The notes beneath the pieces were generated by a model, which saw only the letters and a program-made list of their open reading frames with translations, made no database searches and had not been told where the DNA came from. A DNA stretch of 64,000 nt from Paenibacillus allorhizosphaerae (GTDB lineage Bacteria; Bacillota; Bacilli; Paenibacillales; NBRC-103111). The position numbers and the translations under genes were made by a program. This document shows, in pieces, positions 43,068 to 51,678 of the stretch. Location: positions 124,001 through 188,000 of the forward strand of contig NZ_CAJVCE010000007.1 of assembly GCF_910594985.1 (NCBI RefSeq), read 5' to 3'. Position 1 is the first letter of the stretch. The number at the start of each line of letters is the position of its first letter.

Positions 43068-45104
43068 TCACCTCGGCATGAAATTTACGGACAAGGCACC
43101 GCCGTCCGCCGCGGAATGGAGCGTGTATACCCATGAAACGTCTCCAGCGTTCACTTGAACCGCCTGCTTGCCCGCTGCGTCGCTCCCGAGCCAGATCAAA
43201 TCGGCATGCTGAGAGCCGGCGCGATAAACCGTGATGAAATCGGCTCGGTCTCCCGTTTGCCGATGGAGCAATCCGGCATACGGAATCGACGGATCTTCTG
43301 CAGTCCCCGGGACGCAGGTCAGCCGCAGCTGCGAAGCCGGAAATAACAGCGTCGACATGGCGACCGCACCTCCCGGTTCGCCGCGCATCAGCGTATGGCA
43401 CAGTTCTCCCGTTTCCCCCGAGAACACGGATTTCCTATTGACATAGGCGTACGGACCGCTATCGCTAAAAGATCCCTCCTCCGCAGTCCACGACCCGCCT
43501 TCTTGCGGATCGAGATGACGGCTGTGCATCCACCAATCGATCGTATTCGCTTCCGTCAGCTTCACTTGAAACCAGTCGAACAGCAGTCCGTCCGTCAGCA
43601 GCAAATGGCGCTCCATCTCGCAGCCATCGTAAGCCCCGGTCGTACGAAGCTGGCAGTAGGTTCGGCCTTCCGCTTCTTCGAACCGGACGCACTCCCCTTC
43701 GTGGGCACGCTGTGACAAGCCGCCGATCAGGACGGTGTTATGGCTGGCCGTCGCCGCATACCACTCCTTGCGCATCGCGGAGCCGTAAGGCACCATGCCC
43801 ATATCCGGCGCAATCTGGACGCCGTCGCATTCAAGCGATATATGCAGCTTGTCGTAATGTCCATGCGAGCCGCCATGAGAACCGAAATCCGTGCAGAACG
43901 ACAGACTGCCCCGCCCTCTCCCGACAGCAAGGCCGGATTCCTTGAACAATACGGACGGACGGGCCGTTGAGGTGACCGGTCCGCCCCAGTCGCCTTCGCC
44001 GTACAACAGCGCCTCGAGCCCTGTCCGGACCGGCGCTCCGTTTAGCTGCCGATACGCTTCCGACAGAACCTGTTCGTACTCCTTATTGCCGAACCGGCTC
44101 ATGCCTGCCTCATATACTTCCACGATTTCCCGGGCGTATGGCCCCCGACGGTAAGGCCCGTCGTGCAGCGCCGGCAAAAAACCGCTGTCGTCCGCAAGCA
44201 GAGCAGCCGCATCCAGCATGCCGCGCAGCGACTGTCCCTGAGCCCCGTGCAGCCCGGCCAGATCAATGCCTTGCCGCAAAGCCATCTCGGCGGTAATCCA
44301 ATACGCCCGCAGCACGAAAATATGGTAATAAAGGGTTCCCTCATACTCCAATTGATCCGGCTTGACACCGATGGTCAGGTGACGAATATAACCGGCTTCG
44401 CCGTCTTGGACAAGCTCGGCCATGCGCTCGCGGTCGCCTGTCGCCGCGTACACGCTGGCAAGCGCCGCGTTGAGCCACGCAGTGTAATTGCTTTCCGGAC
44501 TTTTCCGGTCGACGACGAGCACCTGCCGGGCGCTGCGCATGTTGTCTCCCAGCAGTTTGAAGAACGTCTGAAACGCTGCGTCTCCCTTTTCCGGAGCATA
44601 CCCGTGATCCGCAAGCAGCAAATAGGCGCGAATGAACGTCGTCGCCCAAATCGCCTCCGTCAGCGCCTGGTGGAACGCCCGCCCCTTCAACATCCACGGC
44701 TCGGCGTCCGGATGAACCGGAAAGCGCGGATACTGCAGCGCATAGCGATGCAGCACGCTCGCGCTCCACGCCGCATACCTGGTCTCACCGGTGCCTGCAT
44801 ATACCGCCGCCGCTTGCAGCGCCAGCCGCACCAGCGACTGATGCTTTACGACGAGCCATGCGCCGCGATAGGGCTCGCCCGTCAGCGTGCAGCCTTTCGG
44901 GCAGCGGTAGCGCGTCGCGTCGCTCTCCCTTTCGTCAAAGACCAGCTCCGTATGATGCTCCGGGCATACGTATTGATGCCACCAGCCTCCCGGTTCCTCC
45001 GGGATATGCGTCTCTTCCGACAGTAACGGCTCTAGCGCGGCCTGAAGCCGTCGCAAGCTCTCCTGCGCCCATGAATAACAGGCCGTTTTTTGTTGAATGT
45101 TCAT
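43068..45104 (-). CDS. Heparinase II/III-like polysaccharide lyase
   Basis: A 678-residue protein with the heparinase II/III layout: an alpha/alpha-toroid N-terminal half (about 1-370, blocks such as WWHQYVCPEHHTELVFDE, AWLVVKHQSLVRLALQAAAVYAG, ESNYTAWLNAALASVYAATGD, DQLEYEGTLYYHIFVLRAYWI) and a C-terminal beta-sandwich with HGGSHGHYDKLHISLECDG. NTVLIGG, RHLLLTDGLLFDW and WWMHSRH follow. The Tyr (in YEGTLYYH) and His (in SHGHYDK) positions correspond to likely catalytic residues of PL12/15/17-type enzymes. No signal peptide was seen, so it may act inside the cell on imported oligosaccharides. Confidence 0.85.
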   Translation of the reverse strand: MNIQQKTACYSWAQESLRRLQAALEPLLSEETHIPEEPGGWWHQYVCPEHHTELVFDERESDATRYRCPKGCTLTGEPYRGAWLVVKHQSLVRLALQAAAVYAGTGETRYAAWSASVLHRYALQYPRFPVHPDAEPWMLKGRAFHQALTEAIWATTFIRAYLLLADHGYAPEKGDAAFQTFFKLLGDNMRSARQVLVVDRKSPESNYTAWLNAALASVYAATGDRERMAELVQDGEAGYIRHLTIGVKPDQLEYEGTLYYHIFVLRAYWITAEMALRQGIDLAGLHGAQGQSLRGMLDAAALLADDSGFLPALHDGPYRRGPYAREIVEVYEAGMSRFGNKEYEQVLSEAYRQLNGAPVRTGLEALLYGEGDWGGPVTSTARPSVLFKESGLAVGRGRGSLSFCTDFGSHGGSHGHYDKLHISLECDGVQIAPDMGMVPYGSAMRKEWYAATASHNTVLIGGLSQRAHEGECVRFEEAEGRTYCQLRTTGAYDGCEMERHLLLTDGLLFDWFQVKLTEANTIDWWMHSRHLDPQEGGSWTAEEGSFSDSGPYAYVNRKSVFSGETGELCHTLMRGEPGGAVAMSTLLFPASQLRLTCVPGTAEDPSIPYAGLLHRQTGDRADFITVYRAGSQHADLIWLGSDAAGKQAVQVNAGDVSWVYTLHSAADGGALSVNFMPR

Positions 45105-45105
45105 C

Positions 45106-46158
45106 CTATAGCTCCCCCTGTTTGCGTTGTTCTCTGAGCTGCTCGGCTACAGGCCGCATCATCTCGGCCAAACGCTCTCCCATAAGCATATGCCCGTAAT
45201 CGGAAGGATGGATCAAATCGCTGGTCAGCGCCGTAAAATCAGTCAATATATCCGCACCTTCCAATAGGTGAAGCTGCGGGTGCGCTTTGGCCGCCGCGTA
45301 GTTTCGCAGCACATCGTTGTACCGTTTTTCATGGTCGGTCAGCGCATGCTTCGTTTCGTTGAAATGCGTAGCCCGGTTCGGATATATCGTGGTCAGGAAC
45401 ACCGGCTTGTCGGGATTGCGCTCAATAACCCGGTCAAGCAGATAAGAAGCACGGCTCTCAAATTCCTCGACGGTAAATACCGAGCGCATATTGACTCCGA
45501 TTTCGAGAAAAGCGAAATCCCAGTCGCCCCGCGAAGCGATATGATCGGCCGCCGCTTTCTCGCAAAGGCAGGAACCGCTAAGTCCCAAATTCAACACATC
45601 GGCTTCCAGTCTGCGGGCGGCTTGCTGCACATAGCAGTTATAATGGCTGACAGCACCCACGCCCTGCGTAATCGAAGAGCCGTAAGCGACAAACCTCAGC
45701 TTCGGCAGCTCCGAAGCTTCCGGCGGCCGGACTTCGTGACCGAACGCATCGATATCATGGAAGACGGCGCCGAACCGTTCGAAGAAGATACGCCATACGT
45801 TCGAACCGAACGCCCGGTTATTCAGACGGTCGGGAACGACTTCGGCAAACCGTTCCGGCTCTTCCAGTGAGAAGGTTTGCATCACACCAGCCTGAAGCTG
45901 ATGCGCCGAATGGAAGAAGTCGCCTTTGAAGACCCCGATTTTGCCGCCGGATTCTACGGATGACAGCGTTACCCTGACTGTCCTGGCGTCCGTCACGAAG
46001 CGCATTTCGCAGTTGTTGGATTGTACCGCCTTCGTCCTACCTTTATCCCCGAGTCCGTCGCGCACCTCTTTCGGGAAGCGCTGCAGCCGAAGTCCCGGCA
46101 GATGCTCTCGCTGCTCCAGCTCACACACATTATGAAATAGCACATTTTTGACAATCAT
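45106..46158 (-). CDS. SGNH/GDSL hydrolase, probable carbohydrate esterase
   Basis: A 350-residue protein with an N-terminal jelly-roll-like part (about 1-140) and an SGNH hydrolase domain: block I VAYGSSITQGVGAV (Ser), block III region LNLGLSGSCLCE (Gly), EIGVNMRS, and block V SDLIHPSDYGHMLMGE (Asp and His). It may remove O-acetyl or similar groups from the polysaccharide. No signal peptide is evident. Its start is 27 bases after the solute-binding protein gene and its stop is followed two bases later by the heparinase-like start codon. Confidence 0.85.
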   Translation of the reverse strand: MIVKNVLFHNVCELEQREHLPGLRLQRFPKEVRDGLGDKGRTKAVQSNNCEMRFVTDARTVRVTLSSVESGGKIGVFKGDFFHSAHQLQAGVMQTFSLEEPERFAEVVPDRLNNRAFGSNVWRIFFERFGAVFHDIDAFGHEVRPPEASELPKLRFVAYGSSITQGVGAVSHYNCYVQQAARRLEADVLNLGLSGSCLCEKAAADHIASRGDWDFAFLEIGVNMRSVFTVEEFESRASYLLDRVIERNPDKPVFLTTIYPNRATHFNETKHALTDHEKRYNDVLRNYAAAKAHPQLHLLEGADILTDFTALTSDLIHPSDYGHMLMGERLAEMMRPVAEQLREQRKQGEL

Positions 46159-46185
46159 GGTTTTCCCTCCGCCGATCCGCCTATT

Positions 46186-47520
46186 TTATTTTTTCTGCTC
46201 TGCGGCAATCGCTTTGTCCGCTCGTTCCGCCGCTTCGCGCAGCGATGTGTTCAGGTCTTTGCCTCCGGCTACGTCGACGAGAGCGGCGAGCATTTCTTTA
46301 TCCGCGATCGCTTGATATTTCGTCTTTACCGTCGGCGCCGCGAATTTGGCGGGAAGATACGATTTAATGTTTTTCCCTTTCAAATACGGCTGGTTGGCTC
46401 CGAAGCTTGAAGCCAATTTGCTGCCGTCCTTCAAGATGGATGAATTGCCGCTCTTCACGTTAAATTCCTGGAACTCATCCGACGTAATGTAGGTAAGCAC
46501 CTGGAACGCCGCATCTTTATTTTTGCTGCCTTTGGAAATATAGAAGTAGTTCGGGTACGACTGCGGGCCGACGCCCGGTTTGTCTTTAAACACAGGCAGC
46601 TGTACCATATCCCAGTTCATCGTATCTTTCAACGTATTGGCCGTCGTGCTCAGCGATGCATACATGGCGACATTTTGTTCTTTGTAAAAAGGATCAAGCT
46701 GGCTGGCCTGGCTGTATTTGTTGTTGACAAGACCGTTGCCGGATATTTTATAAAAGCGGGCCAAATTATCGAACGCCTGCTTGAATGCATCGGACGTGAA
46801 CAGCGCCTTGTACGTCTTGTCGTCAAGGTGAGGCGCGGACAGCTGATTGAGCAGCATCAGATGCTGTACCGACATCGTCAAGCCTTTGTACTGCTGCCCG
46901 CCGTCGGAGCGGGTAAGCTGCTTCGCCAGCTCGTATACTTCATCCCACGTCATGCCTTCTTTCGGATACGGCACGCCGAATTTATCGAACAAGCTTTTGT
47001 TGTAGAACAGCGCGGCCGATGTCGTATTGACGGGCAATCCGTAAATTCCTCCGCCGGCGAGCTGCTTCTGAATCTCTATGGTCGACGGCTCAAGCCTCGC
47101 CAAATCGTAATTATATTTCTTGATCAGTTCGGAGATGTCGTACTGCATATCGTAAGCGAGCAGGAAGTTGGAGGTCAGCCCGATCGAGCTGATCATAATA
47201 TCGACGTCCTGTCCTGCGGTAATGATGCTTGGAAGCGTTTGCGGACCTTCCTGCGGAATAAACTTGAGCGTATAATTGGGGAACTTTTTCTTGATCATGC
47301 TGCCGTACGTTTCCATGAACTGCTGTTCCGTCCAGCCGTTGACCGTTACATAGAACGTAAGCTCGGCCGGCGTTTCGCTTATTTTTTTCGCCGCGTCGCC
47401 TCCTTGAGCCGAAGTGTTTCCCGGTTTGCTGCCGGGCGAATTTCCGTTGCCGCTGCATGCGGCAAGCGATGACGCGATCATAAGAACCGATACGGCGGCA
47501 GACCATTTATTGAATCTCAT
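46186..47520 (-). CDS. Sugar ABC transporter substrate-binding lipoprotein
   Basis: A 444-residue family 1 extracellular solute-binding protein. Signal peptide with lipobox LAAC (Cys22), then Ser/Gly spacer, DLTFYVTVNGWTEQQFM-like start, ILTAGQDVDIMISSIGLT, GIYGLPVNTTSAALFYNKSLFDKFGVPYPKEGMTWDEVYELAKQL (span about 155-200) typical of sugar binders, and a C-terminal ALVDVAGGKDLNTSLREAAERADKAIAAE. It is the first gene of the polysaccharide operon, but no permease or ATPase gene lies next to it, so it must share an unlinked transporter or serve another role. Confidence 0.9.
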   Translation of the reverse strand: MRFNKWSAAVSVLMIASSLAACSGNGNSPGSKPGNTSAQGGDAAKKISETPAELTFYVTVNGWTEQQFMETYGSMIKKKFPNYTLKFIPQEGPQTLPSIITAGQDVDIMISSIGLTSNFLLAYDMQYDISELIKKYNYDLARLEPSTIEIQKQLAGGGIYGLPVNTTSAALFYNKSLFDKFGVPYPKEGMTWDEVYELAKQLTRSDGGQQYKGLTMSVQHLMLLNQLSAPHLDDKTYKALFTSDAFKQAFDNLARFYKISGNGLVNNKYSQASQLDPFYKEQNVAMYASLSTTANTLKDTMNWDMVQLPVFKDKPGVGPQSYPNYFYISKGSKNKDAAFQVLTYITSDEFQEFNVKSGNSSILKDGSKLASSFGANQPYLKGKNIKSYLPAKFAAPTVKTKYQAIADKEMLAALVDVAGGKDLNTSLREAAERADKAIAAEQKK

Positions 47521-47544
47521 TGCAAATCCATCCCCTCTTTATTG

Positions 47545-47564
47545 ACTCGTATCTAACTCGTAAA
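47545..47564. promoter_or_regulatory. Operator 1 (direct repeat ACTCGT N5 ACTCGTAAA)
   Basis: ACTCGT (47545-47550), five bases, ACTCGTAAA (47556-47564): two copies of ACTCGT with an 11-bp period, one helical turn. On the minus strand it lies just downstream of the -10 element of the operon promoter. Operator 2 is the inverted copy. Confidence 0.75.
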
Positions 47565-47567
47565 TAA

Positions 47568-47596
47568 ATATAACCCACGTTTGGAAACGCAGTCAA
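47568..47596 (-). promoter_or_regulatory. Sigma-A promoter of the polysaccharide operon
   Basis: On the minus strand TTGACT (47591-47596), 17 bases, TTATAT (47568-47573). Transcription would start about 40 bases before the ATG of the solute-binding lipoprotein gene. The promoter lies exactly between the two operator copies. Confidence 0.85.
47581..47596. promoter_or_regulatory. Probable CcpA cre site
   Basis: TTGGAAACGCAGTCAA matches the consensus WTGNNARCGNWWWCAW at all but one position (G instead of W). It overlaps the -35 element and spacer of the operon promoter, a typical place for catabolite repression. Confidence 0.7.
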
Positions 47597-47611
47597 TATG
47601 TATTTATGCAT

Positions 47612-47631
47612 TTTACGAGTCAGTAACGAGT
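47612..47631. promoter_or_regulatory. Operator 2 (inverted copy of operator 1)
   Basis: TTTACGAGT CAGTA ACGAGT is the exact reverse-orientation counterpart of operator 1 in the repeated blocks (ACTCGTAAA and ACTCGT), with the same five-base spacer. It lies about 16 bases upstream of the -35 element on the minus strand. Together with operator 1 it brackets the promoter. Confidence 0.75.
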
Positions 47632-47650
47632 TAGTGATATGTGTAGAGGA

Positions 47651-47687
47651 TAAAAAAAGACGATAGGCGGTTGTCCAATCCTATCGT
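47651..47687 (-). terminator. Terminator of the GntR/solute-binding regulator gene
   Basis: On the minus strand GACGATAGG, a 12-base loop and CCTATCGTC are followed by seven T. It separates the regulator transcript from the operon downstream. Confidence 0.85.
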
Positions 47688-47706
47688 CCGATGGTTTGAC
47701 TCTTGT

Positions 47707-49113
47707 CTAACTGTGGACCGGGTGAACCGGTTTTAGCCCGTTCAGCACGGCTTCCACGTTTTTGCAAAGCGTTTCGCTCTCCAGAAACCCGGAAATATAA
47801 AGCAGCACTTCGCGTTGGATCTCTTTCAACTGCCGGTTTTGCAGCCCGAGATCCTGGATGAGCCGGAACGTCGGAATAATTTCGCGGTACATGAAGAAGC
47901 GGGACGGGCGGTATATTTGCTCCTCTCCCTGCCATTCGGACACGAGGCGATGCGCCGGAATATTGAGCGTCGTGCGGCGAATATGCAGCTGCGTTTCGTA
48001 GGAGGCCAGAAACTGCACAAGCAGCCGCGCCGCTTCCTTATGCCGCGACTTGCTGTTCACGGCCAGTCCGCTGATCACGAGCAGCGTATTGGCATTGATA
48101 AATCCGGGCAGCGGCGCCACATCGAACGACGGCTTCGCCTTCTTCAGCTCGTTGAGAAAAAAATACGTCGTCATAATGACCGACACTTTTCCTTCCAAAA
48201 AAAGCGCCTCCACGTCGGCATTGCTCTCCGACAGCACCATCGGAAAAATATCCGTCTGCGTGATCAGCTCCCTGCACATTTCCAATCCGTTGACGAGCTT
48301 CGTACCGCACATCACGTATTTCCCGTCTGCATCGGGGGTGAATGACGCGCCGCTTTGCAGCATAAATACCGGCCAACGGTTTCTTGACGGCAGGTGAAAA
48401 TAAAATCCGAACCGCTCGTTTTTGACGGCCAGCTTGCTTGCCTGACGGAACAATTCCATCCATGTCCAGCTGCTGTCCGGCTCAGGCACTTTCATCTCCC
48501 GAAAGTGGTCGCGGTTATAGCATAGAATGACCGGCGAAAAAATAAACGGCTGAATGAGCGTCTCTCTGCCCGACTGAAAAGGCTCCGTCAGAAACGGGTA
48601 ATATTCGTCCGATACGGGGAGCGGTTCGAGCAATGACGTGCTGTCGTTTTCCACAAAATCTTCAAAGTTATTATTGTTGATCATGACAACATCAAGCATT
48701 TCCGCTTCCATGTACTCCATGATCGCGTGGCCGTAGCGGCTCGTCGGCAGCTCGAGCGGCTGCACCTGCACATGCGGGTACTGCTTGTGGAATTGCTTCA
48801 GCAGCTCGTCCATTCCGATCTGGTTGCCTGCATTGTTCTGGTAACCGAACCGGATGGTCGTTACTTGCTCGGGCGCCGGGCTCGTCACCCGATTGCCGAC
48901 GCGGGGAATTTTCACGATCAAACCTTCTTGAACGAGAACTTCCAGTCCTTTGCGGACCGAGCTGTTGCTGAGCTGAAACCGACTTTCCAGGTCGCTTTCG
49001 GACGGCAAGTACGTATCGATCGCAAGCTTGCCGGATATAATGTCTTCTTTAAGCGTATGTATCATTTCGTCCAGCCGCTCGCGAAAATGTTTGCGGCCCC
49101 GTTTCTTTTGCAT
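47707..49113 (-). CDS. GntR-type regulator fused to a solute-binding domain
   Basis: A 468-residue protein without a signal peptide. The N-terminus is a GntR winged helix (about 1-75): EDIISGKLAIDTYLPSESDLESRFQLSNSSVRKGLEVLVQEGLIVKIPRVGNRV (span). From about residue 85 to the end it resembles a family 1 sugar-binding protein: FGYQNNAGNQIGMDELLKQFHKQYPHVQVQPLE, VILCYNRDHFREMKVPEPDSSWTWMELFRQASKLA, VSVIMTTYFFLNEL, GLAVNSKSRHKEAARLLVQFLASYETQ. It would sense a sugar in the cytoplasm. Start at ATG 49113. It is transcribed toward the operon and the operators are between them. Confidence 0.85.
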   Translation of the reverse strand: MQKKRGRKHFRERLDEMIHTLKEDIISGKLAIDTYLPSESDLESRFQLSNSSVRKGLEVLVQEGLIVKIPRVGNRVTSPAPEQVTTIRFGYQNNAGNQIGMDELLKQFHKQYPHVQVQPLELPTSRYGHAIMEYMEAEMLDVVMINNNNFEDFVENDSTSLLEPLPVSDEYYPFLTEPFQSGRETLIQPFIFSPVILCYNRDHFREMKVPEPDSSWTWMELFRQASKLAVKNERFGFYFHLPSRNRWPVFMLQSGASFTPDADGKYVMCGTKLVNGLEMCRELITQTDIFPMVLSESNADVEALFLEGKVSVIMTTYFFLNELKKAKPSFDVAPLPGFINANTLLVISGLAVNSKSRHKEAARLLVQFLASYETQLHIRRTTLNIPAHRLVSEWQGEEQIYRPSRFFMYREIIPTFRLIQDLGLQNRQLKEIQREVLLYISGFLESETLCKNVEAVLNGLKPVHPVHS

Positions 49114-49204
49114 ACGGAAAACATCGCACCTCGCATTCAGGTCATACTTTCTGTAATCATAAGCATATCGGAAACAAGCCGACTCCACAAGACATCGAAT
49201 TCAT

Positions 49205-49251
49205 AATAAAGGACCGAACGTCAGGCGGAATCGCCCCGTCGGTCCTTTATT
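49205..49251 (-). terminator. Terminator of the beta-helix/discoidin gene
   Basis: AATAAAGGACCGA and TCGGTCCTTTATT form a 13-bp perfect stem enclosing a smaller pairing (GGCGGAATCGCC). It lies six bases after the stop codon of the gene at 49258. Confidence 0.85.
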
Positions 49252-49257
49252 TACCGA

Positions 49258-50721
49258 TTAACTGGAATACACTTCGAATTCGTCCACATTCGCTTCATCG
49301 GAGGCGGAATTGACATACAGGCGGATGTACCTGGATGTTACCGGCGAGAACGTAATGGTTTTGGACGCGCCGATGGTCGTGCCGCTCGTAATATCGGTAA
49401 AGTTCGTTCCGTCGCTCGAAGACTGGAGCTTGAACGATGTAATATTGGCGAATGACGTTTCCTTGATCAACACTTTGCCGTAGGTTTGGTTCGAACCGAA
49501 GTCGATTCTAAGCCATTGCCCGCTGCTCGTTCCCGACGCCGATGCCCATCTGGTGCCTGTCGATCCGTCCACCGCCTTCGCAGCGGCGTATGTAGCGCTC
49601 CACTCCGTGGATGCGGCGGCCGATTTGTTAAGCGCCAAATTGACCGCTGTTCCCGTGCCGTACACGGCTCCGCCTTCGCCGCTCCACGTCATTTCCGTAA
49701 AGGAAGAAGGGCTGGAGGAAGTGGCCGTATTGGAGCCCGACGCGTACAAACCGCCGGAGACGCCGGTCATCGTGTAATCGGTAAACAATTTGTTCGAAGT
49801 GTAATTCGTATAGATCATGGCTCCGGCCAAGTTGACGGCGGAAACGCCCTTGAGCTCCAGATTGCTTCCGTACGATATTCCGTCGGATGCCGTTATTTTG
49901 CTTGTGCGGAACGCTTGACCGGTCCCCGCATTGTTCTTAACGGCCGTATTGATGACCTGGACATTGTTCGCACGCATGAACAATCCGTTGTTGCCTACGG
50001 TCGATTCCGGAACCGTGTTTTGAAAATCGATCGTACTGCTTACGACTTTAATGTGATGCGTACCCTCTTTAAAGTCGAACCCGTCGTTTTTCGTTTGAAT
50101 GGCACTGCAGCGAAGGAACGTGATGTAGCCGCTTTGATCCGGATTCGGAGCGGTCGTCCAGTTCTGGTCAGCGTCGCCGACATAGAAGCCTTCGCCGAAC
50201 TTGCCGCTTTGACCGGTGTTTTGCGCCGTACTGTCGCTAATCAGCCAATATTGGCTGTTTTTTCGGATTTTGAACCCTTCGGCCAGCGTGTTTTTGACCG
50301 TTACGTTCGTAACATTGCCGTGAGACGCCTCGATGAGCAGCCCTTTGTTCGATTGCGAATTGGAATTGATCGTGAGATTTTCAAGCTTGTAATAATTGTG
50401 TTTGACATGAAAGGCGGCATTTCCTGCGGATGCGGTAAAGTTGAACGTCGCGCCGCTGCCTGTGCCGCGGATCGTAATATAATTGCCTGCTGTCCCGCTA
50501 ACGCCTGTTGCGATCGTTCCGTCGGACACCGTAAAAGTCCCCGATACTTCAATAATGTCGCCGGGTTGGGCACCGGCAAGATAATTGCGCAATGTCTCCA
50601 GGTCGCCGGCCGGAACCGTCTTCGTTGCTGCATACACGGCCGGTGCGCCGTAAAACAATGGCATGGCAATGAAACATAACAGCAGCATAAAAGCTAAGGC
50701 GAACGATCCTTTTCTTATCAT
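49258..50721 (-). CDS. Secreted beta-helix protein with discoidin (F5/8 type C) domain
   Basis: A 487-residue secreted protein. Signal peptide up to about residue 33 (FYGAPAVYA). A right-handed beta-helix of PL1/PL9 type fills about 40-345 (QPGDIIEVSGTFTVSDGT, YITIRGTGSGATFNF, YYKLENLTINS, NVTNVTVKNT, DGFDFKEGTHHIKVVSS). The C-terminal 135 residues are a discoidin/CBM32 domain (LALNKSAAASTEWSATYAAAKAVDGSTGTRWAS as a span, and SRYIRLYVNSASDEANVDEFEVYSS). Likely a polysaccharide lyase anchored to its substrate. Start at the second ATG (50721), six bases from GGGAGG. Confidence 0.87.
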   Translation of the reverse strand: MIRKGSFALAFMLLLCFIAMPLFYGAPAVYAATKTVPAGDLETLRNYLAGAQPGDIIEVSGTFTVSDGTIATGVSGTAGNYITIRGTGSGATFNFTASAGNAAFHVKHNYYKLENLTINSNSQSNKGLLIEASHGNVTNVTVKNTLAEGFKIRKNSQYWLISDSTAQNTGQSGKFGEGFYVGDADQNWTTAPNPDQSGYITFLRCSAIQTKNDGFDFKEGTHHIKVVSSTIDFQNTVPESTVGNNGLFMRANNVQVINTAVKNNAGTGQAFRTSKITASDGISYGSNLELKGVSAVNLAGAMIYTNYTSNKLFTDYTMTGVSGGLYASGSNTATSSSPSSFTEMTWSGEGGAVYGTGTAVNLALNKSAAASTEWSATYAAAKAVDGSTGTRWASASGTSSGQWLRIDFGSNQTYGKVLIKETSFANITSFKLQSSSDGTNFTDITSGTTIGASKTITFSPVTSRYIRLYVNSASDEANVDEFEVYSS

Positions 50722-50773
50722 GGGCATCCTCCCTCATTTGGAACATAAATGGGCGAATCATCGATTCCCGATC

Positions 50774-51577
50774 TTATTTGGTAATATGAAAATCGGCAAA
50801 TTGCATTTTAGCCTCGGTCAGTCCGGAATATATTTTGCGGTAAATGCCCCATTTCGGACGATTGAAATCGGCATCTTGCCGCCAGTTGTCTTTGTTCCCG
50901 CTGTAAGACATCAGCGTCGTGCCGTCCAGCTTCTTCAAGCTCATCGTAATGGTGCCGCTGTCCGTATTCTGCACGGTGACCGTCGCTTCCACCCACTGGC
51001 CTTCCACATTGGAGAACGCCGTTTGCGCCAGCGTAACGACTTGGCTCGTATCCGCTCCAATCGGATTGTGGCGGAATTTCAAGTAGCCGTTATCAAGAGA
51101 AAACGTTAAAATCGGAGCTCCGTCGTCTCCGCCGGACGCTTTGATTTGGAAAATGTGGTGGAAGTTGCCGGACGGCGGCATCGGATACGGAGTCATCGGC
51201 CGAAACTTCCAATTGTAAGTAACTGTCTCTCCTTGGAACGCTTTGACATTGCTTGGCGAGCTGTTGTAGGCTTTCATTTCCACACGCTGCCTGTCGGTGT
51301 TGGAGCCGTCGATCACCGCGGTGTCGGAAGCGTTGCCGGCTTTGAACACAAACACGTTGCCGACATAGCTGGAAGTGGACTCATACAAGTGACTTGCGTC
51401 CGTCGGTCCGTCGACGGGATCGGTGCCGAGATATTGCTGGAAAATTTGCAGCGCCGACTTTCCAGTATCCGGGCCGTCGGAGCTGATAGTAACCGTTCCG
51501 GCGAACACCGTTACCGTACCTAACAGAATCGTAGTTAACAGCGATAAACCGATAGCAGTTTTCCGGGTTTTCTTCAT
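50774..51577 (-). CDS. Secreted beta-jelly-roll polysaccharide lyase-like protein
   Basis: A 267-residue secreted protein with signal peptide (LSLLTTILLGTVTVFA). Blocks DRQRVEMKAYNSSPS, GETVTYNWKFRPM, FHHIFQIKASGGDDGAPILTFS, YLKFRHNP, QWVEATVTVQNTDSGTITMSL and PKWGIYRKIYSGL resemble jelly-roll lyases (PL7/PL20 or heparin lyase type, all related folds). The Arg in DRQR, His-His and Tyr-Arg could be catalytic. The exact family cannot be named. It is first of a two-gene operon with the beta-helix/discoidin gene 53 bases downstream. A cre-like site lies about 100 bases upstream. Confidence 0.7.
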   Translation of the reverse strand: MKKTRKTAIGLSLLTTILLGTVTVFAGTVTISSDGPDTGKSALQIFQQYLGTDPVDGPTDASHLYESTSSYVGNVFVFKAGNASDTAVIDGSNTDRQRVEMKAYNSSPSNVKAFQGETVTYNWKFRPMTPYPMPPSGNFHHIFQIKASGGDDGAPILTFSLDNGYLKFRHNPIGADTSQVVTLAQTAFSNVEGQWVEATVTVQNTDSGTITMSLKKLDGTTLMSYSGNKDNWRQDADFNRPKWGIYRKIYSGLTEAKMQFADFHITK

Positions 51578-51678
51578 GATACATCCTCCTTTACTAAGTT
51601 CTTGCAGCCGTTCATTGTTTCCGTCTCGCCTCTGGCAGAAGCAACCAGCACCTCCCGGATATGAAATGGTACAAGCAG

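Noticed and set aside
49486-50679. 397-codon plus-strand reading frame opposite the beta-helix/discoidin gene
   Set aside because: Shadow frame; the minus-strand protein has a signal peptide and clear domains.
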